A stretch of DNA of 54,938 nucleotides, from assembly GCA_903838565.1 (NCBI GenBank), contig CAILZB010000100.1, positions 1 through 54,938 on the forward strand. The letters are read 5' to 3'. Shown here one piece after another: positions 25,999 to 33,973 of the stretch; positions within the stretch are counted from its first letter, which is position 1; each line of letters starts with the position of its first letter. This DNA is from an uncultured beta proteobacterium. GTDB taxonomy: Bacteria; Pseudomonadota; Gammaproteobacteria; Burkholderiales; Burkholderiaceae_C. The position numbers were made by a program, and so were the translations under genes. The notes below the pieces were generated by a model. It ran no database searches. It was not told the DNA's origin and saw nothing but the letters and a program-made list of their open reading frames with translations.

Positions 25999-26853
25999 TT
26001 AGCGGTTGCGACTCTGCATGAACACAAGCTTCTCGAACAGCGTCACGTCCTGTTCGTTCTTCAAGAGCGCACCTACCAGCGGCGGCACTGCAACCTTGTC
26101 GTCTTTCGTTTGCAGCGCTTCCGCCGAAATATCTTCAGCCAGCAGCAGCTTGAGCCAGTCCAGCAGTTCGCTGGTGGAGGGCTTCTTCTTCAGTCCCGGC
26201 AGACCGCGCACATCGAAGAAAGTCTTCATGGCCGCGGCCAGCAACTCGCGCTTGAGGCCGGGGAAATGCACGTCCACGATCTGCTGCATGGTGGCGGCAT
26301 CGGGAAACTTGATGTAGTGAAAGAAGCAGCGGCGCAAAAAGGCGTCAGGCAGTTCCTTCTCGTTGTTCGAGGTGATGAACACCAGGGGGCGGTTCTTGGC
26401 CCGGATCCACTCGCGCGTCTCGTAGCAGTAGAACTCCATGCGATCGATCTCGCGCAGCAAGTCGTTGGGGAACTCGATGTCGGCCTTGTCTATTTCGTCG
26501 ATCAGCAGCGCCACCGGTTCGTCCGCGGTGAAGGCCTGCCACAGCACGCCTTTGACGATGTAGTTGCGGATGTCCTTGACACGCTCGCCACCGTCCGCGT
26601 CTGCGAGTTGAGAGTCGCGCAGGCGGCTCACCGCGTCATATTCGTACAGACCCTGCTGCGCCTTGGTGGTGGACTTGATGTGCCACTGCAGCAGCGGCAT
26701 GTTCAGCGCCTGCGCCACCTCCTCGGCCAGCATGGTCTTGCCGGTGCCGGGCTCTCCCTTGACGAGCAGCGGGCGCTTGAGCGTGATGGCGGCGTTCACC
26801 GCCAGCATCAGGTCCTGGGTGGCGATATAAGAGGAAGTACCTTGAAATTTCAT
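25999..26853 (-). CDS. MoxR-family AAA+ ATPase
   Basis: 284 residues beginning MKFQGTSSYIATQDLMLAVN. Walker A is GEPGTGKT, Walker B is VALLIDEIDKAD, sensor 1 lies in LVFITSNNEKELPDAFLRR, and the Arg finger region follows. MoxR ATPases remodel or activate enzymes together with VWA proteins, such as the one two genes downstream. I chose the ATG at 26853, the usual family start; in-frame starts up to 26958 would add 35 weakly structured residues. No strong ribosome site is seen. Confidence 0.93.
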   Translation of the reverse strand: MKFQGTSSYIATQDLMLAVNAAITLKRPLLVKGEPGTGKTMLAEEVAQALNMPLLQWHIKSTTKAQQGLYEYDAVSRLRDSQLADADGGERVKDIRNYIVKGVLWQAFTADEPVALLIDEIDKADIEFPNDLLREIDRMEFYCYETREWIRAKNRPLVFITSNNEKELPDAFLRRCFFHYIKFPDAATMQQIVDVHFPGLKRELLAAAMKTFFDVRGLPGLKKKPSTSELLDWLKLLLAEDISAEALQTKDDKVAVPPLVGALLKNEQDVTLFEKLVFMQSRNR

Positions 26854-26963
26854 AGCAACAGCAGACATCAAGTGAAAGGTCAAAAAGGGCGAGGAGGCAG
26901 GTTCCGGTAAGAGCTGCGCAAGGGTTTTCAGGGGGTCACTCACGGCCGGGACGGTCAAAAGGC

Positions 26964-26978
26964 GCCGATATAATCGGC
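26964..26978 (+). promoter_or_regulatory. TATAAT promoter with overlapping dyad, for the cytochrome c gene
   Basis: A perfect -10 TATAAT (26969-26974) lies 45 bases before the ATG at 27019. It is embedded in the inverted repeat GCCGAT-ATA-ATCGGC (26964-26969 and 26973-26978). The -35 region (CCGGGA) is poor, so this looks like a regulated promoter with an operator over the -10. Confidence 0.55.
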
Positions 26979-27018
26979 CCTTGTTTTTTCTTCAATCAAC
27001 GACGATTGTGCGCGCAAA

Positions 27019-27684
27019 ATGAAGCATTTCCTGACTACCCTGGTGGCGATTATTGTCGCCTCCGTGACCACCGTGGCGACTGCACAAGAAGTCAAGGGCA
27101 ACCTCATCGCGGGCGAAAAGAAGGTCGCCCTGTGCCTGGGTTGCCACGGCATTCTGGGTTTCCACACCGGTTTTCCCGAGGTCTATCGGGTGCCCAAGAT
27201 CTCGGGCCAGGGCGCCAAGTACATCGTCTCCGCGCTCACGGCCTACAAGAAGGGCGAGCGCAAGAACCCGTCCATGCGCGCCGTGGCTGAGACCTTGAGC
27301 GATCAGGACGTGGCCGACGTCGCGGCCTATTTCAGCGCGCAAGGCGTGGTCGAGGGCGCCAGCCTGCCGGCAACGCCGGGCAAGGAGCCGAGCAAGGCGG
27401 TCGCCGAACTGCTGACCAAGGCCGGCTGCGTGTCCTGCCATGGCAGCAATTTCTCCAAACCCATCGACCCGGCCTATCCCAAGATTGCGGGCCAGCATGC
27501 CGACTACCTCTATTTCGCGCTGATGTCCTACAAGACCGAAGGCAAGCCCCTGATCGGCCGCGCCAACCCCATCATGGGCGCCATGGCCAAGCAGTTCTCC
27601 AATGAGGAGCTGCACCTGCTGGCTGAATACGTGGGCTCGCTGGACAGCGAGCTGAAGACGATCCAGCAACCGCGTCTGCGTTAA
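27019..27684 (+). CDS. Dihaem cytochrome c (c4-like)
   Basis: 221 residues with a signal peptide (LTTLVAIIVASVTTVATAQ). There are two c-type haem sites: CLGCH (Cys39-His43) and CVSCH (Cys137-His141). Each half has a downstream Met in a c4-like context (KNPSM and RANPIM), the likely sixth ligands. It would be a periplasmic electron carrier between the bc1 complex and terminal oxidases or other acceptors. The two-domain arrangement and length fit cytochrome c4. It is divergent from moxR and ends at a strong terminator. Confidence 0.93.
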   Translation: MKHFLTTLVAIIVASVTTVATAQEVKGNLIAGEKKVALCLGCHGILGFHTGFPEVYRVPKISGQGAKYIVSALTAYKKGERKNPSMRAVAETLSDQDVADVAAYFSAQGVVEGASLPATPGKEPSKAVAELLTKAGCVSCHGSNFSKPIDPAYPKIAGQHADYLYFALMSYKTEGKPLIGRANPIMGAMAKQFSNEELHLLAEYVGSLDSELKTIQQPRLR

Positions 27685-27703
27685 AGCTCGTCTGCCCTAC
27701 GTG

Positions 27704-27732
27704 AAAAAGCCCGCACGATGCGGGCTTTTTTT
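27704..27732. terminator. Bidirectional rho-independent terminator
   Basis: AAAAAGCCCGCA (27704-27715), loop CGA, TGCGGGCTTTTT (27719-27730) with further T after it: a 12-base perfect stem with A and T runs on both sides. It lies 20 bases after the cytochrome c stop and touches the stop of the convergent methyltransferase gene (27731), so it serves both. Confidence 0.92.
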
Positions 27733-28609
27733 ATGGCGCGGCCTGTGCCGGCAGTTTGAAGCGCGTCTGCAGCAACTCCTCGAGACCGAATTCCTGCAAC
27801 AGCGCCAGCAGCTTCTGTGCGGCAGCCGGATTCGGGCGAGCGCCGTGCCGGGCAATGATGAGTTCGTTCTTCATGCTGTGCTCCCAGCCCACCAGCTCGG
27901 TCACGGTGACCTGATAGCCCCAGGCTTCCAGATAAAGGCAGCGCAGCACGTTGGTGATCTGGCTGCCCAGTTCGCGCGTGTGCAACGGATGGCGCCACAG
28001 TTCGGCCAAGGGCGTGCGTTTGAGTTGCAGCGCCTTGTTCTGGTTCAGGGCGCGTGCCACCTCGGCCTGACAACAGGGCACCAGCACCATGAAGCGCGCG
28101 TGCTTTTGCAGGCCGAACGCAATCGCGTCGTCGGTCGCCGTGTCGCAGGCATGCAGGGCGGTCACGACGTCGATGCGCTGCGGCAAGGCGTGCGACTGCG
28201 CCGACTGCGCCACGCTCAGGTTGAGGAACTGCATGCGCGAAAAACCCAGACGTGCTGCCAGTTCTCGCGACTTGTCCACCAGCTCGGAGCGGGTCTCGAT
28301 GCCGAAGATCTGCCCGTTCTCCAGCGACTTGAAGAACAGGTCGTAGAGGATGAAGCCCAGGTACGATTTGCCGGCACCGTGATCGGCGAGCGTGATGCCC
28401 TGCTCACTTGGCGGGAGTTCGAGCAGCAACTTCTCGATGAACTGATACAGGTGATAGACCTGCTTGAGCTTGCGCCGCGAGTCCTGATTGAGCTTGCCGT
28501 CGCGCGTCAGGATATGCAGTTCCTTGAGCAGTTCCACCGACTGCCCAGGCCGAATTTCGGGCGCTGCCGCAGTCGCCGTCTGCGCCGCCAACGTTGACTT
28601 GTTTTTCAT
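27731..28609 (-). CDS. SAM-dependent methyltransferase (Methyltransf_32-like)
   Basis: 292 residues. The Rossmann motif I region is ITLADHGAGKSYLGFILYDL, followed by GQIFGIETRSELVDKSRELA; later IDVVTALHACDTATDDAIAF and MVLVPCCQAEVARAL. The ALHACDTATD and PCC motifs match a family of RNA/protein methyltransferase-like proteins of unsettled substrate. It is the last gene of the aroB-dgt operon, and its start overlaps the DUF1415 stop by four bases (28606-28609). It ends at the shared terminator. Confidence 0.85.
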   Translation of the reverse strand: MKNKSTLAAQTATAAAPEIRPGQSVELLKELHILTRDGKLNQDSRRKLKQVYHLYQFIEKLLLELPPSEQGITLADHGAGKSYLGFILYDLFFKSLENGQIFGIETRSELVDKSRELAARLGFSRMQFLNLSVAQSAQSHALPQRIDVVTALHACDTATDDAIAFGLQKHARFMVLVPCCQAEVARALNQNKALQLKRTPLAELWRHPLHTRELGSQITNVLRCLYLEAWGYQVTVTELVGWEHSMKNELIIARHGARPNPAAAQKLLALLQEFGLEELLQTRFKLPAQAAP

Positions 28610-29190
28610 TCGATGGCTTCGGGTTTTTCCGTGGATGCGCTGGCGCCCACCTTCAATTCAGCCCACCCGCTGGCCCCCAGGCGCTCCATCGTCGCCATGT
28701 TGACTTCGAAGATCGCCTCGGCATTCGGGAACGCGGCCACCGCCCGATCGATGCTGATCTCGCGCAGCAGGTGCAGCGTCGGATAGGGCGAGCGGTTGGT
28801 GAAATTCGTGACGTCGTCCTCCTCGGTGCCGGCGAACTGGTAGCGCGGATGCAGGCTGGCGATCTGCAGCACGCCGTCCAGACCCAGGCGCGCCAGCGCC
28901 TTGTCGGCCTGCCCCAGAAAATCATTGAAGTCCAGAAAGTCATCCAGGCAATACGGGGCGATCAGCAGCGTGGTGTCGCGCGTCGCGGCATCACTCGCTG
29001 CCAATGCCTTGAGCTCCGTCACCAGGTCGGCCAGCAATTCATCGGCGTAGCGGGCCTCGCTCACGGCGTAGTGCACCTGGCCTTTGACGTGCACGGACTT
29101 GGCAAAGGGACACAGGTTCAGACCGATGACGGCGCGCTCCAGCCAGTTGCGCGTGTCCGAGCGAACGCTGTCGTGCGAGGGCGTACTCAC
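28606..29190 (-). CDS. DUF1415 family protein
   Basis: 194 residues. The conserved NWLERAVIGLNLCPFAKSV at the N-terminus and LHPRYQFAGTEEDDVTNFTN in the middle identify DUF1415, whose function is unknown. The start is a GTG at 29190 that overlaps the stop of the preceding gene in a GTGA, hence coupled translation. The frame runs upstream to 29556, but that part is antisense noise over the neighbouring gene. No membrane span or signal peptide. Confidence 0.9.
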   Translation of the reverse strand: MSTPSHDSVRSDTRNWLERAVIGLNLCPFAKSVHVKGQVHYAVSEARYADELLADLVTELKALAASDAATRDTTLLIAPYCLDDFLDFNDFLGQADKALARLGLDGVLQIASLHPRYQFAGTEEDDVTNFTNRSPYPTLHLLREISIDRAVAAFPNAEAIFEVNMATMERLGASGWAELKVGASASTEKPEAIE

Positions 29191-29888
29191 TCGGAAATGG
29201 GGAAGAAATGGCTGGGCTGGGACAGCACCAGTTTGGCCAGTTCGTCCAGAAACGGCACCTGCACCAACTCCGCGGCCCAAACGCCGGTCTGCACTGCCAG
29301 GCCACTGATGTTGAAGAATCGGAAGGCCAGCGTTCCCTGCTCGTGGTCGGGCGTGACGTGGATGCTGCCGCGGGCCTGGGTGTGAAACTGAAAGGCGATC
29401 GCCTGAACCGACTGCTTTTCCGGATGCCTGACCTGGAAGCGTTCGTGCAAAATGCCGCCCGCGGAGAGTCTGGACTCCACCTTTTGCAGCTCCGGCAGGA
29501 AATTCACGCTGATGTTGATCTGCACCGGTTTGCCCTGCTGGGGCACGATGTCCCAACCCACGCCGATGCTGGAAAATATCTCACGATTGCGCAGGATCTT
29601 CTTGCGCGAATCGGTTCGGAAATCGACCAGCTTCATCGCTGGCCAGGGCGTCTTGCCATCCACGCTGAAGACGGGGCCCTGTGGCGTCAGGATGTTGAGC
29701 TGGCGCGCCATCTCGCCCAAGTAGTTCCAGGCAATCTTGCACGCGGCCTCGGTCCGGTCAATTCGTCCGTCAGCTTCAATCTGCGCCTGCGTCTGCGCCT
29801 CGGCGTTCGCCGCCTGCACGACGTTGGCCTGCGCTTTGAGTTGACTGAGGAAGCTCACAAAAGGATCCGGCGGTGTTTCATTTGACAA
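29187..29888 (-). CDS. Unrecognised protein in the aroB-dgt operon
   Basis: About 233 residues, family not recognised. It is predicted cytosolic, with an N-terminal helix rich in Ala and Gln (LKAQANVVQAANAEAQTQAQ), a central region VDFRTDSRKKILRNREIFSS, and a beta-rich C-terminal half (VQAIAFQFHTQARGSIHVTP). The start is uncertain: a TTG at 29888 lies 17 bases after dgt, a GTG at 29858 is an alternative, and ATG 29963 would overlap dgt. The stop is coupled to DUF1415, so it belongs to the five-gene unit aroB-dgt-this gene-DUF1415-methyltransferase. Confidence 0.75.
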   Translation of the reverse strand: MSNETPPDPFVSFLSQLKAQANVVQAANAEAQTQAQIEADGRIDRTEAACKIAWNYLGEMARQLNILTPQGPVFSVDGKTPWPAMKLVDFRTDSRKKILRNREIFSSIGVGWDIVPQQGKPVQINISVNFLPELQKVESRLSAGGILHERFQVRHPEKQSVQAIAFQFHTQARGSIHVTPDHEQGTLAFRFFNISGLAVQTGVWAAELVQVPFLDELAKLVLSQPSHFFPISE

Positions 29889-29904
29889 GGGGCAAGGCCG
29901 GATT

Positions 29905-31104
29905 CTAGCGCCCCATGGCAGCAAATGCCTTACCGGTGAGACGCTCGTGCTCGCGCGTGGCAAACCGATCGGTCATTCCCGCAATGTAGTCGGCCACGAC
30001 ACGCGCCCTGGCGACGCTGTCCGTGGCGGGCAGAGCCTGGGCGCGCGCGGCAAACCCGGCCTGCAGCCTCTGCGGATCGTTCAGGAACAGTTCGAACAAG
30101 GCCCGCACCACCTGTTTGGCCTGGCCCGTGGTCTGCACCACCTGCGGGTGCCGGTACAGGTTCTGGTACAGAAAGCGCTTGAGCGCGCTGGACTGGCGCC
30201 GCATGTCGGCGCCAAAGCGCAGCAGCGGCCCGGCCTGACGCGCTTCGTCTGCGCTGTCGGGTGCCGCCCGCGCCAGCGCTTCCTGGGTCGCGGCGATGAG
30301 GTCGTACACCTGCGCGCTGAGCATGCGCCGGATCGTGTCGTACAGCAGGCGGCGGCCCTGCGAGGCGTCTCCAAGCTGCGGGTGCTGCGCCAGCGCCTGC
30401 TGGCGGAACGACTCGAACAGTTCCACCTCGCGCAGTTGCTCGAGCGTGATCAGACCGGAGCGCACGCCGTCATCGATGTCGTGCGCGTTGTAGGCGATCT
30501 CGTCCGCCAGGTTGCACAACTGCGCTTCCAGGCTTGGCTGCAAGCGCACGGCATCAGACATGGCGGGTGGCAAGAAGCGCTGCGCCACGCCGCCGGGCTC
30601 GCGCGCCTCCAGCGCCTGCGCATCGATCGCGGAGCAATGTTTGAGAATGCCTTCGCGCGTCTCGAACGTGAGGTTCAGGCCGTTGAAATCGGGGTAGCGC
30701 TCCTCCAGTTCGTCCACCACGCGCAGGCTTTGCAGGTTGTGCTCGAAGCCGCCGTACTCGGCCATGCAGTCGTTGAGTGCGTCCTGACCGGCGTGTCCAA
30801 AAGGCGTATGCCCCAGATCGTGGGCCAGCGCGATGGCTTCCACCAGGTCCTCGTTCAATCCCAGCGTGCGCGCGGCGGAGCGACCCAGTTGCGCCACCTC
30901 CAGCGAGTGCGTCAGGCGCGTGCGAAACAGATCGCCTTCGTGGTTCAGGAACACCTGGGTCTTGTACACCAGGCGTCTAAAAGCGCTGGAGTGCACGATG
31001 CGGTCGCGGTCGCGTTGGTAGTCGGTGCGCGTGGGTGCGGCAACTTCCGCAAAGCGCCGCCCGCGCGAGCGCGCAGGGTCGCAGGCGAAGGTCGCCAGCA
31101 TCAT
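29905..31104 (-). CDS. dgt: Deoxyguanosinetriphosphate triphosphohydrolase-like protein
   Basis: 399 residues of the HD-type dNTPase family, which cleaves dNTPs to the nucleoside and triphosphate. Signatures: RDRIVHSSAFRRLVYKTQVF, FRTRLTHSLEVAQLGR, and the HD segment ALAHDLGHTPFGHAGQDAL; then LCNLADEIAYNAHDIDDG. Length fits the dGTPase-like type-2 group. It follows aroB by 10 bases, a common arrangement in beta- and gammaproteobacteria. Confidence 0.94.
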   Translation of the reverse strand: MMLATFACDPARSRGRRFAEVAAPTRTDYQRDRDRIVHSSAFRRLVYKTQVFLNHEGDLFRTRLTHSLEVAQLGRSAARTLGLNEDLVEAIALAHDLGHTPFGHAGQDALNDCMAEYGGFEHNLQSLRVVDELEERYPDFNGLNLTFETREGILKHCSAIDAQALEAREPGGVAQRFLPPAMSDAVRLQPSLEAQLCNLADEIAYNAHDIDDGVRSGLITLEQLREVELFESFRQQALAQHPQLGDASQGRRLLYDTIRRMLSAQVYDLIAATQEALARAAPDSADEARQAGPLLRFGADMRRQSSALKRFLYQNLYRHPQVVQTTGQAKQVVRALFELFLNDPQRLQAGFAARAQALPATDSVARARVVADYIAGMTDRFATREHERLTGKAFAAMGR

Positions 31105-31114
31105 GGCTTTGCCA

Positions 31115-32224
31115 TCAGGCGCAGCATGCGTCGATCACTTTGCGCACCAGCGTGTCGGGCGCGGCCCGCACCAGCGCCCGGCCGGGGCCATCCAGAACCA
31201 CGAAGCGGATCTCGCCGCCCACGGATTTCTTGTCGATGCGCATCAGCTCCAGATAGCGCCCCGCGTTGTCTGCGGCATCGAGCACGGGAGAGCGCACCGG
31301 CAGTCCGGCCGCGGCAATCAGCGTGCTCAGGCGCTGCACGAAGGCCGCGTCCACGCCGCCCAGGCGCTGCGACAACTGGGCCGCCATCACCATGCCGCAG
31401 CCCACGGCTTCGCCGTGCAGCCAAGCGCCATAGCCCAGGCCAGCCTCGATCGCGTGGCCGAAGGTGTGGCCGAAATTGAGGATCGCGCGCAAACCGGTTT
31501 CGCGCTCGTCCTGGCCCACGACCCAGGCCTTGATTTCGCAACTGCGCCTGACCGCGTGCGCCAACGCCTGCGGCTCGCGCGCCAGCAGCGCACTCAGGTT
31601 GGACTCGATCCAGTCCAGGAATTGCGTGTCGGCGATGGGGCCGTACTTGATGACCTCGCCCAGCCCCGCGCTGAGCTCGCGCTCGGGCAGGGTTGCCAGC
31701 GTCTCCAGATCGCAGACCACGCGCTCGGGCTGGTAGAACGCACCGATCATGTTCTTGCCCAGCGGGTGGTTGATGGCGGTCTTGCCGCCCACTGACGAGT
31801 CCACCTGCGCCAGCAGCGTCGTTGGCACCTGCACAAAAGGCACGCCGCGCATGTAGCTCGCGGCCGCGAAACCGGTCATGTCGCCCACGACACCACCGCC
31901 GAGCGCGAACAGCACGGTATGGCGGTCACAGCCGTGGCCCAGCAGCGCATCAAAGATCAGATTCAGCGTTTCCCAGTTCTTGTAGCCCTCGCCGTCGGGC
32001 AGCACCACCGTGTGGACCTTGGGGTAGTGCGCGGCCAGCGCTTGCTGCAGGCGCTTTGCATACAAGGGCGCCACCGTGGTGTTGGTGACGATCAGCGCGG
32101 CGTGGGCACGTGGCAACTGCGCCCATGCCGCCGCACTGTCAAGCAGTCCGGCGGCGATGGCGATGTTGTAACTGCGGTCGGCGAGCGCAATGTGAACGGT
32201 GGGGAATTCGTTGGGGTTGGGCAT
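31115..32224 (-). CDS. aroB: 3-dehydroquinate synthase
   Basis: 369 residues. AroB is the second step of the shikimate pathway, converting DAHP to 3-dehydroquinate with NAD and a divalent metal. Signatures: [53 protein letters not shown] and [13 protein letters not shown] (metal His residues). Start [14 protein letters not shown]. It heads the operon aroB-dgt. The shikimate kinase gene aroK, often directly upstream, is not present here. DAHP synthase, the step before, is encoded at 43326. Confidence 0.97.
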   Translation of the reverse strand: MPNPNEFPTVHIALADRSYNIAIAAGLLDSAAAWAQLPRAHAALIVTNTTVAPLYAKRLQQALAAHYPKVHTVVLPDGEGYKNWETLNLIFDALLGHGCDRHTVLFALGGGVVGDMTGFAAASYMRGVPFVQVPTTLLAQVDSSVGGKTAINHPLGKNMIGAFYQPERVVCDLETLATLPERELSAGLGEVIKYGPIADTQFLDWIESNLSALLAREPQALAHAVRRSCEIKAWVVGQDERETGLRAILNFGHTFGHAIEAGLGYGAWLHGEAVGCGMVMAAQLSQRLGGVDAAFVQRLSTLIAAAGLPVRSPVLDAADNAGRYLELMRIDKKSVGGEIRFVVLDGPGRALVRAAPDTLVRKVIDACCA

Positions 32225-32333
32225 GGGCAGAGCTGGGCGGGAGCACTTTGCGCGTTCCTAGCGCCTTATTTCATTGTGCCAGATGCCGCTCGTCGGAGCC
32301 GAACGGCAAAGTGAGAAGTTTCCTTGCGTCAGG

Positions 32334-32361
32334 TCAAGTTTTTGCAGCTGAACGGCGTTAC
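32334..32361 (+). promoter_or_regulatory. Possible FliA (sigma-28)-like promoter
   Basis: TCAAGTTT at 32334-32341 and GGCGTTAC at 32354-32361 resemble the TCAAGTT / GCCGATAA motility-type promoter with about 12 bases between. The -10 half matches at 5 of 8 positions only. It lies 78 bases before the ATG of the unknown gene at 32439. Weak evidence. Confidence 0.25.
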
Positions 32362-32438
32362 ATTCGCGACTGGATACCCCCTGAGGCCCCTGAACCCGCC
32401 CATCCCGACCCATCAACCGTGCGATAGGGAACGAGTTC

Positions 32439-32855
32439 ATGACCACCGAAAACTTTGACAGCTTGACGGCATTGCGCTTTGTCAACGGAAACGTTGCCGG
32501 CATCAATGCCTTCCGTGCGATGTTGAACGAAGCCTCACCGGCCGACGCAGACCCCGCCACCAGGATCCTCAAAACCATCAGCGAGGCGGTGTCCACGGCG
32601 AACGATCTGGCGGCGGACATGGCTCGAAAGAGCGCTGCCGTGAAACTGCTGGAACTGGTTGCCAAGTCGCTGGAACTTCAGGCCGGACAACGCAGCCACG
32701 CGGCCTGGCTGGAGTCCAAGCAACGCGAGGCGGAACGTTGCCGCCAGGTCGTGCTGCGCCTGGAGTCACGAAGGACGCAGGCCCAGGCCAAGGAAGACGT
32801 CCGGTTTCAATCCTTCTTGGCGATCGTCACGACCGACCCGCGCCGGCTGCATTGA
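32439..32855 (+). CDS. Unrecognised small helical protein
   Basis: 138 residues, mostly helical and charged, with a likely coiled coil in the second half (ESKQREAERCRQVVLRLESR). No signal peptide, membrane span or known motif. The ATG at 32439 has GGGAACGAG upstream. It stands alone between the divergent aroB gene and the convergent AraC-type gene. A weak FliA-like element upstream hints at a motility or signalling link, but that is speculative. Confidence 0.65.
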   Translation: MTTENFDSLTALRFVNGNVAGINAFRAMLNEASPADADPATRILKTISEAVSTANDLAADMARKSAAVKLLELVAKSLELQAGQRSHAAWLESKQREAERCRQVVLRLESRRTQAQAKEDVRFQSFLAIVTTDPRRLH

Positions 32856-32882
32856 GCGCTGAGCGCTGCGGCACGGTGAAAT

Positions 32883-33824
32883 TCAACCGGCGTCGCCGAC
32901 ACCGCCGCGCTGACGACGGAAAGTGGACGGCGCGATCCCCGTGTGCTTCTTGAAAAATCGGCAGAAATAGGCCGGATCGGAAAACCCCAGTTCGTAAGCC
33001 AGCTGTGACACCGGCGCGGCGATGTAGAACAGCTTGCGCCTGGCCTCCAGCAAGAGTCGCTCCTGCACCAGATCGAAGGCTGTCGTGCCGGCCAGCGACT
33101 GGCACAGGCGGTTGAGGCGGTTCTCCGTCATGGCCAGGGCTTTGGCATAACGCGGCACCGGCCAATGCTGGCTGAAGTGCGCCTCCACCAAAGCCCGAAA
33201 GCGCGCAAACAGATCCGCCCGACCGCGGGCCGCGCCACTCAAGGGCGCCGTGGACAACCGGCGTGCGACCAGCAGCAGCACCGCACGCACCAACCAGTCG
33301 AGCATCTGGCCTCGACCCGATCGCGCGCTGCGAAACTCATCCAGGATCTGCTCCAGCAAGGTCGCGACGCGCTGGGACACATCATCCGCCGAGCCCCACT
33401 CCAGGCGCTGCGGCTGCGCGCGAAGCGGCTCCAACAAGGCGCTCTGGGCGGAGCCCCCGACAGCCAGCAGCGACTCGGCCACCGTGAGCACGTAGCCTTG
33501 CGTCCCGGGCGAAAACTGGAACGAGTGCACGACGCCTGGCGGAATCACCAGCGCGGCCGCAGCGCGCAGTTCAAACGAGGCGCCATCGAGTTTGACCCTG
33601 GCGCCACCACCGAACACGCACAGCATCTGCAGCAGGCCGCGGTGCGCGTGCGGGGCGATCTCCCAGTCATAGCGCTGGCTGCGCGTGGCGATGAGTTCGA
33701 TGTGCACAAACTCCAGCTGGCTTTCGGCACCGGCCACGCCGTCCTGTTCGCCATAGAGCGAGAAGATCGGGACTGCGGCAGGTCGCCTGGCGTGCGCCAT
33801 CGGCGTTGGAATTGTGGTGGTCAT
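32883..33824 (-). CDS. AraC-family transcriptional regulator
   Basis: 313 residues. The N-terminal cupin-like sensor (~30-130) includes IAPHAHRGLLQMLCVFGGGA and AAALVIPPGVVHSFQFSPG. The C-terminal double helix-turn-helix includes MTENRLNRLCQSLAGTTAFD and the AraC hallmark VSQLAYELGFSDPAYFCRFF. It is divergent from the P450 gene with a 149-base intergenic region containing a good dyad. It probably controls the P450 system in response to an aromatic or similar ligand; similarity to PobC-like regulators of hydroxybenzoate genes is an impression only. Confidence 0.92.
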   Translation of the reverse strand: MTTTIPTPMAHARRPAAVPIFSLYGEQDGVAGAESQLEFVHIELIATRSQRYDWEIAPHAHRGLLQMLCVFGGGARVKLDGASFELRAAAALVIPPGVVHSFQFSPGTQGYVLTVAESLLAVGGSAQSALLEPLRAQPQRLEWGSADDVSQRVATLLEQILDEFRSARSGRGQMLDWLVRAVLLLVARRLSTAPLSGAARGRADLFARFRALVEAHFSQHWPVPRYAKALAMTENRLNRLCQSLAGTTAFDLVQERLLLEARRKLFYIAAPVSQLAYELGFSDPAYFCRFFKKHTGIAPSTFRRQRGGVGDAG

Positions 33825-33868
33825 CTAAGTGCTTTCCCTATATATGCACCTATTTTCCACGATAAAAG

Positions 33869-33886
33869 TGCAAGCAATTCATTGCA
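33869..33886. promoter_or_regulatory. Dyad between the AraC and P450 genes
   Basis: TGCAA at 33869-33873 and TTGCA at 33882-33886 enclose a second perfect dyad GCAAT-TC-ATTGC (33874-33885). It lies in an AT-rich part of the divergent promoter region and is a good candidate operator for the adjacent AraC-type regulator. Confidence 0.5.
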
Positions 33887-33973
33887 TTGTCCATATCGTC
33901 CGGGGCCTCTGGAGGCTAAGCTTCACGCTTGCCGCACCGCATCGCTTGGCGCGGCCACTGACCGGAGAACCCC

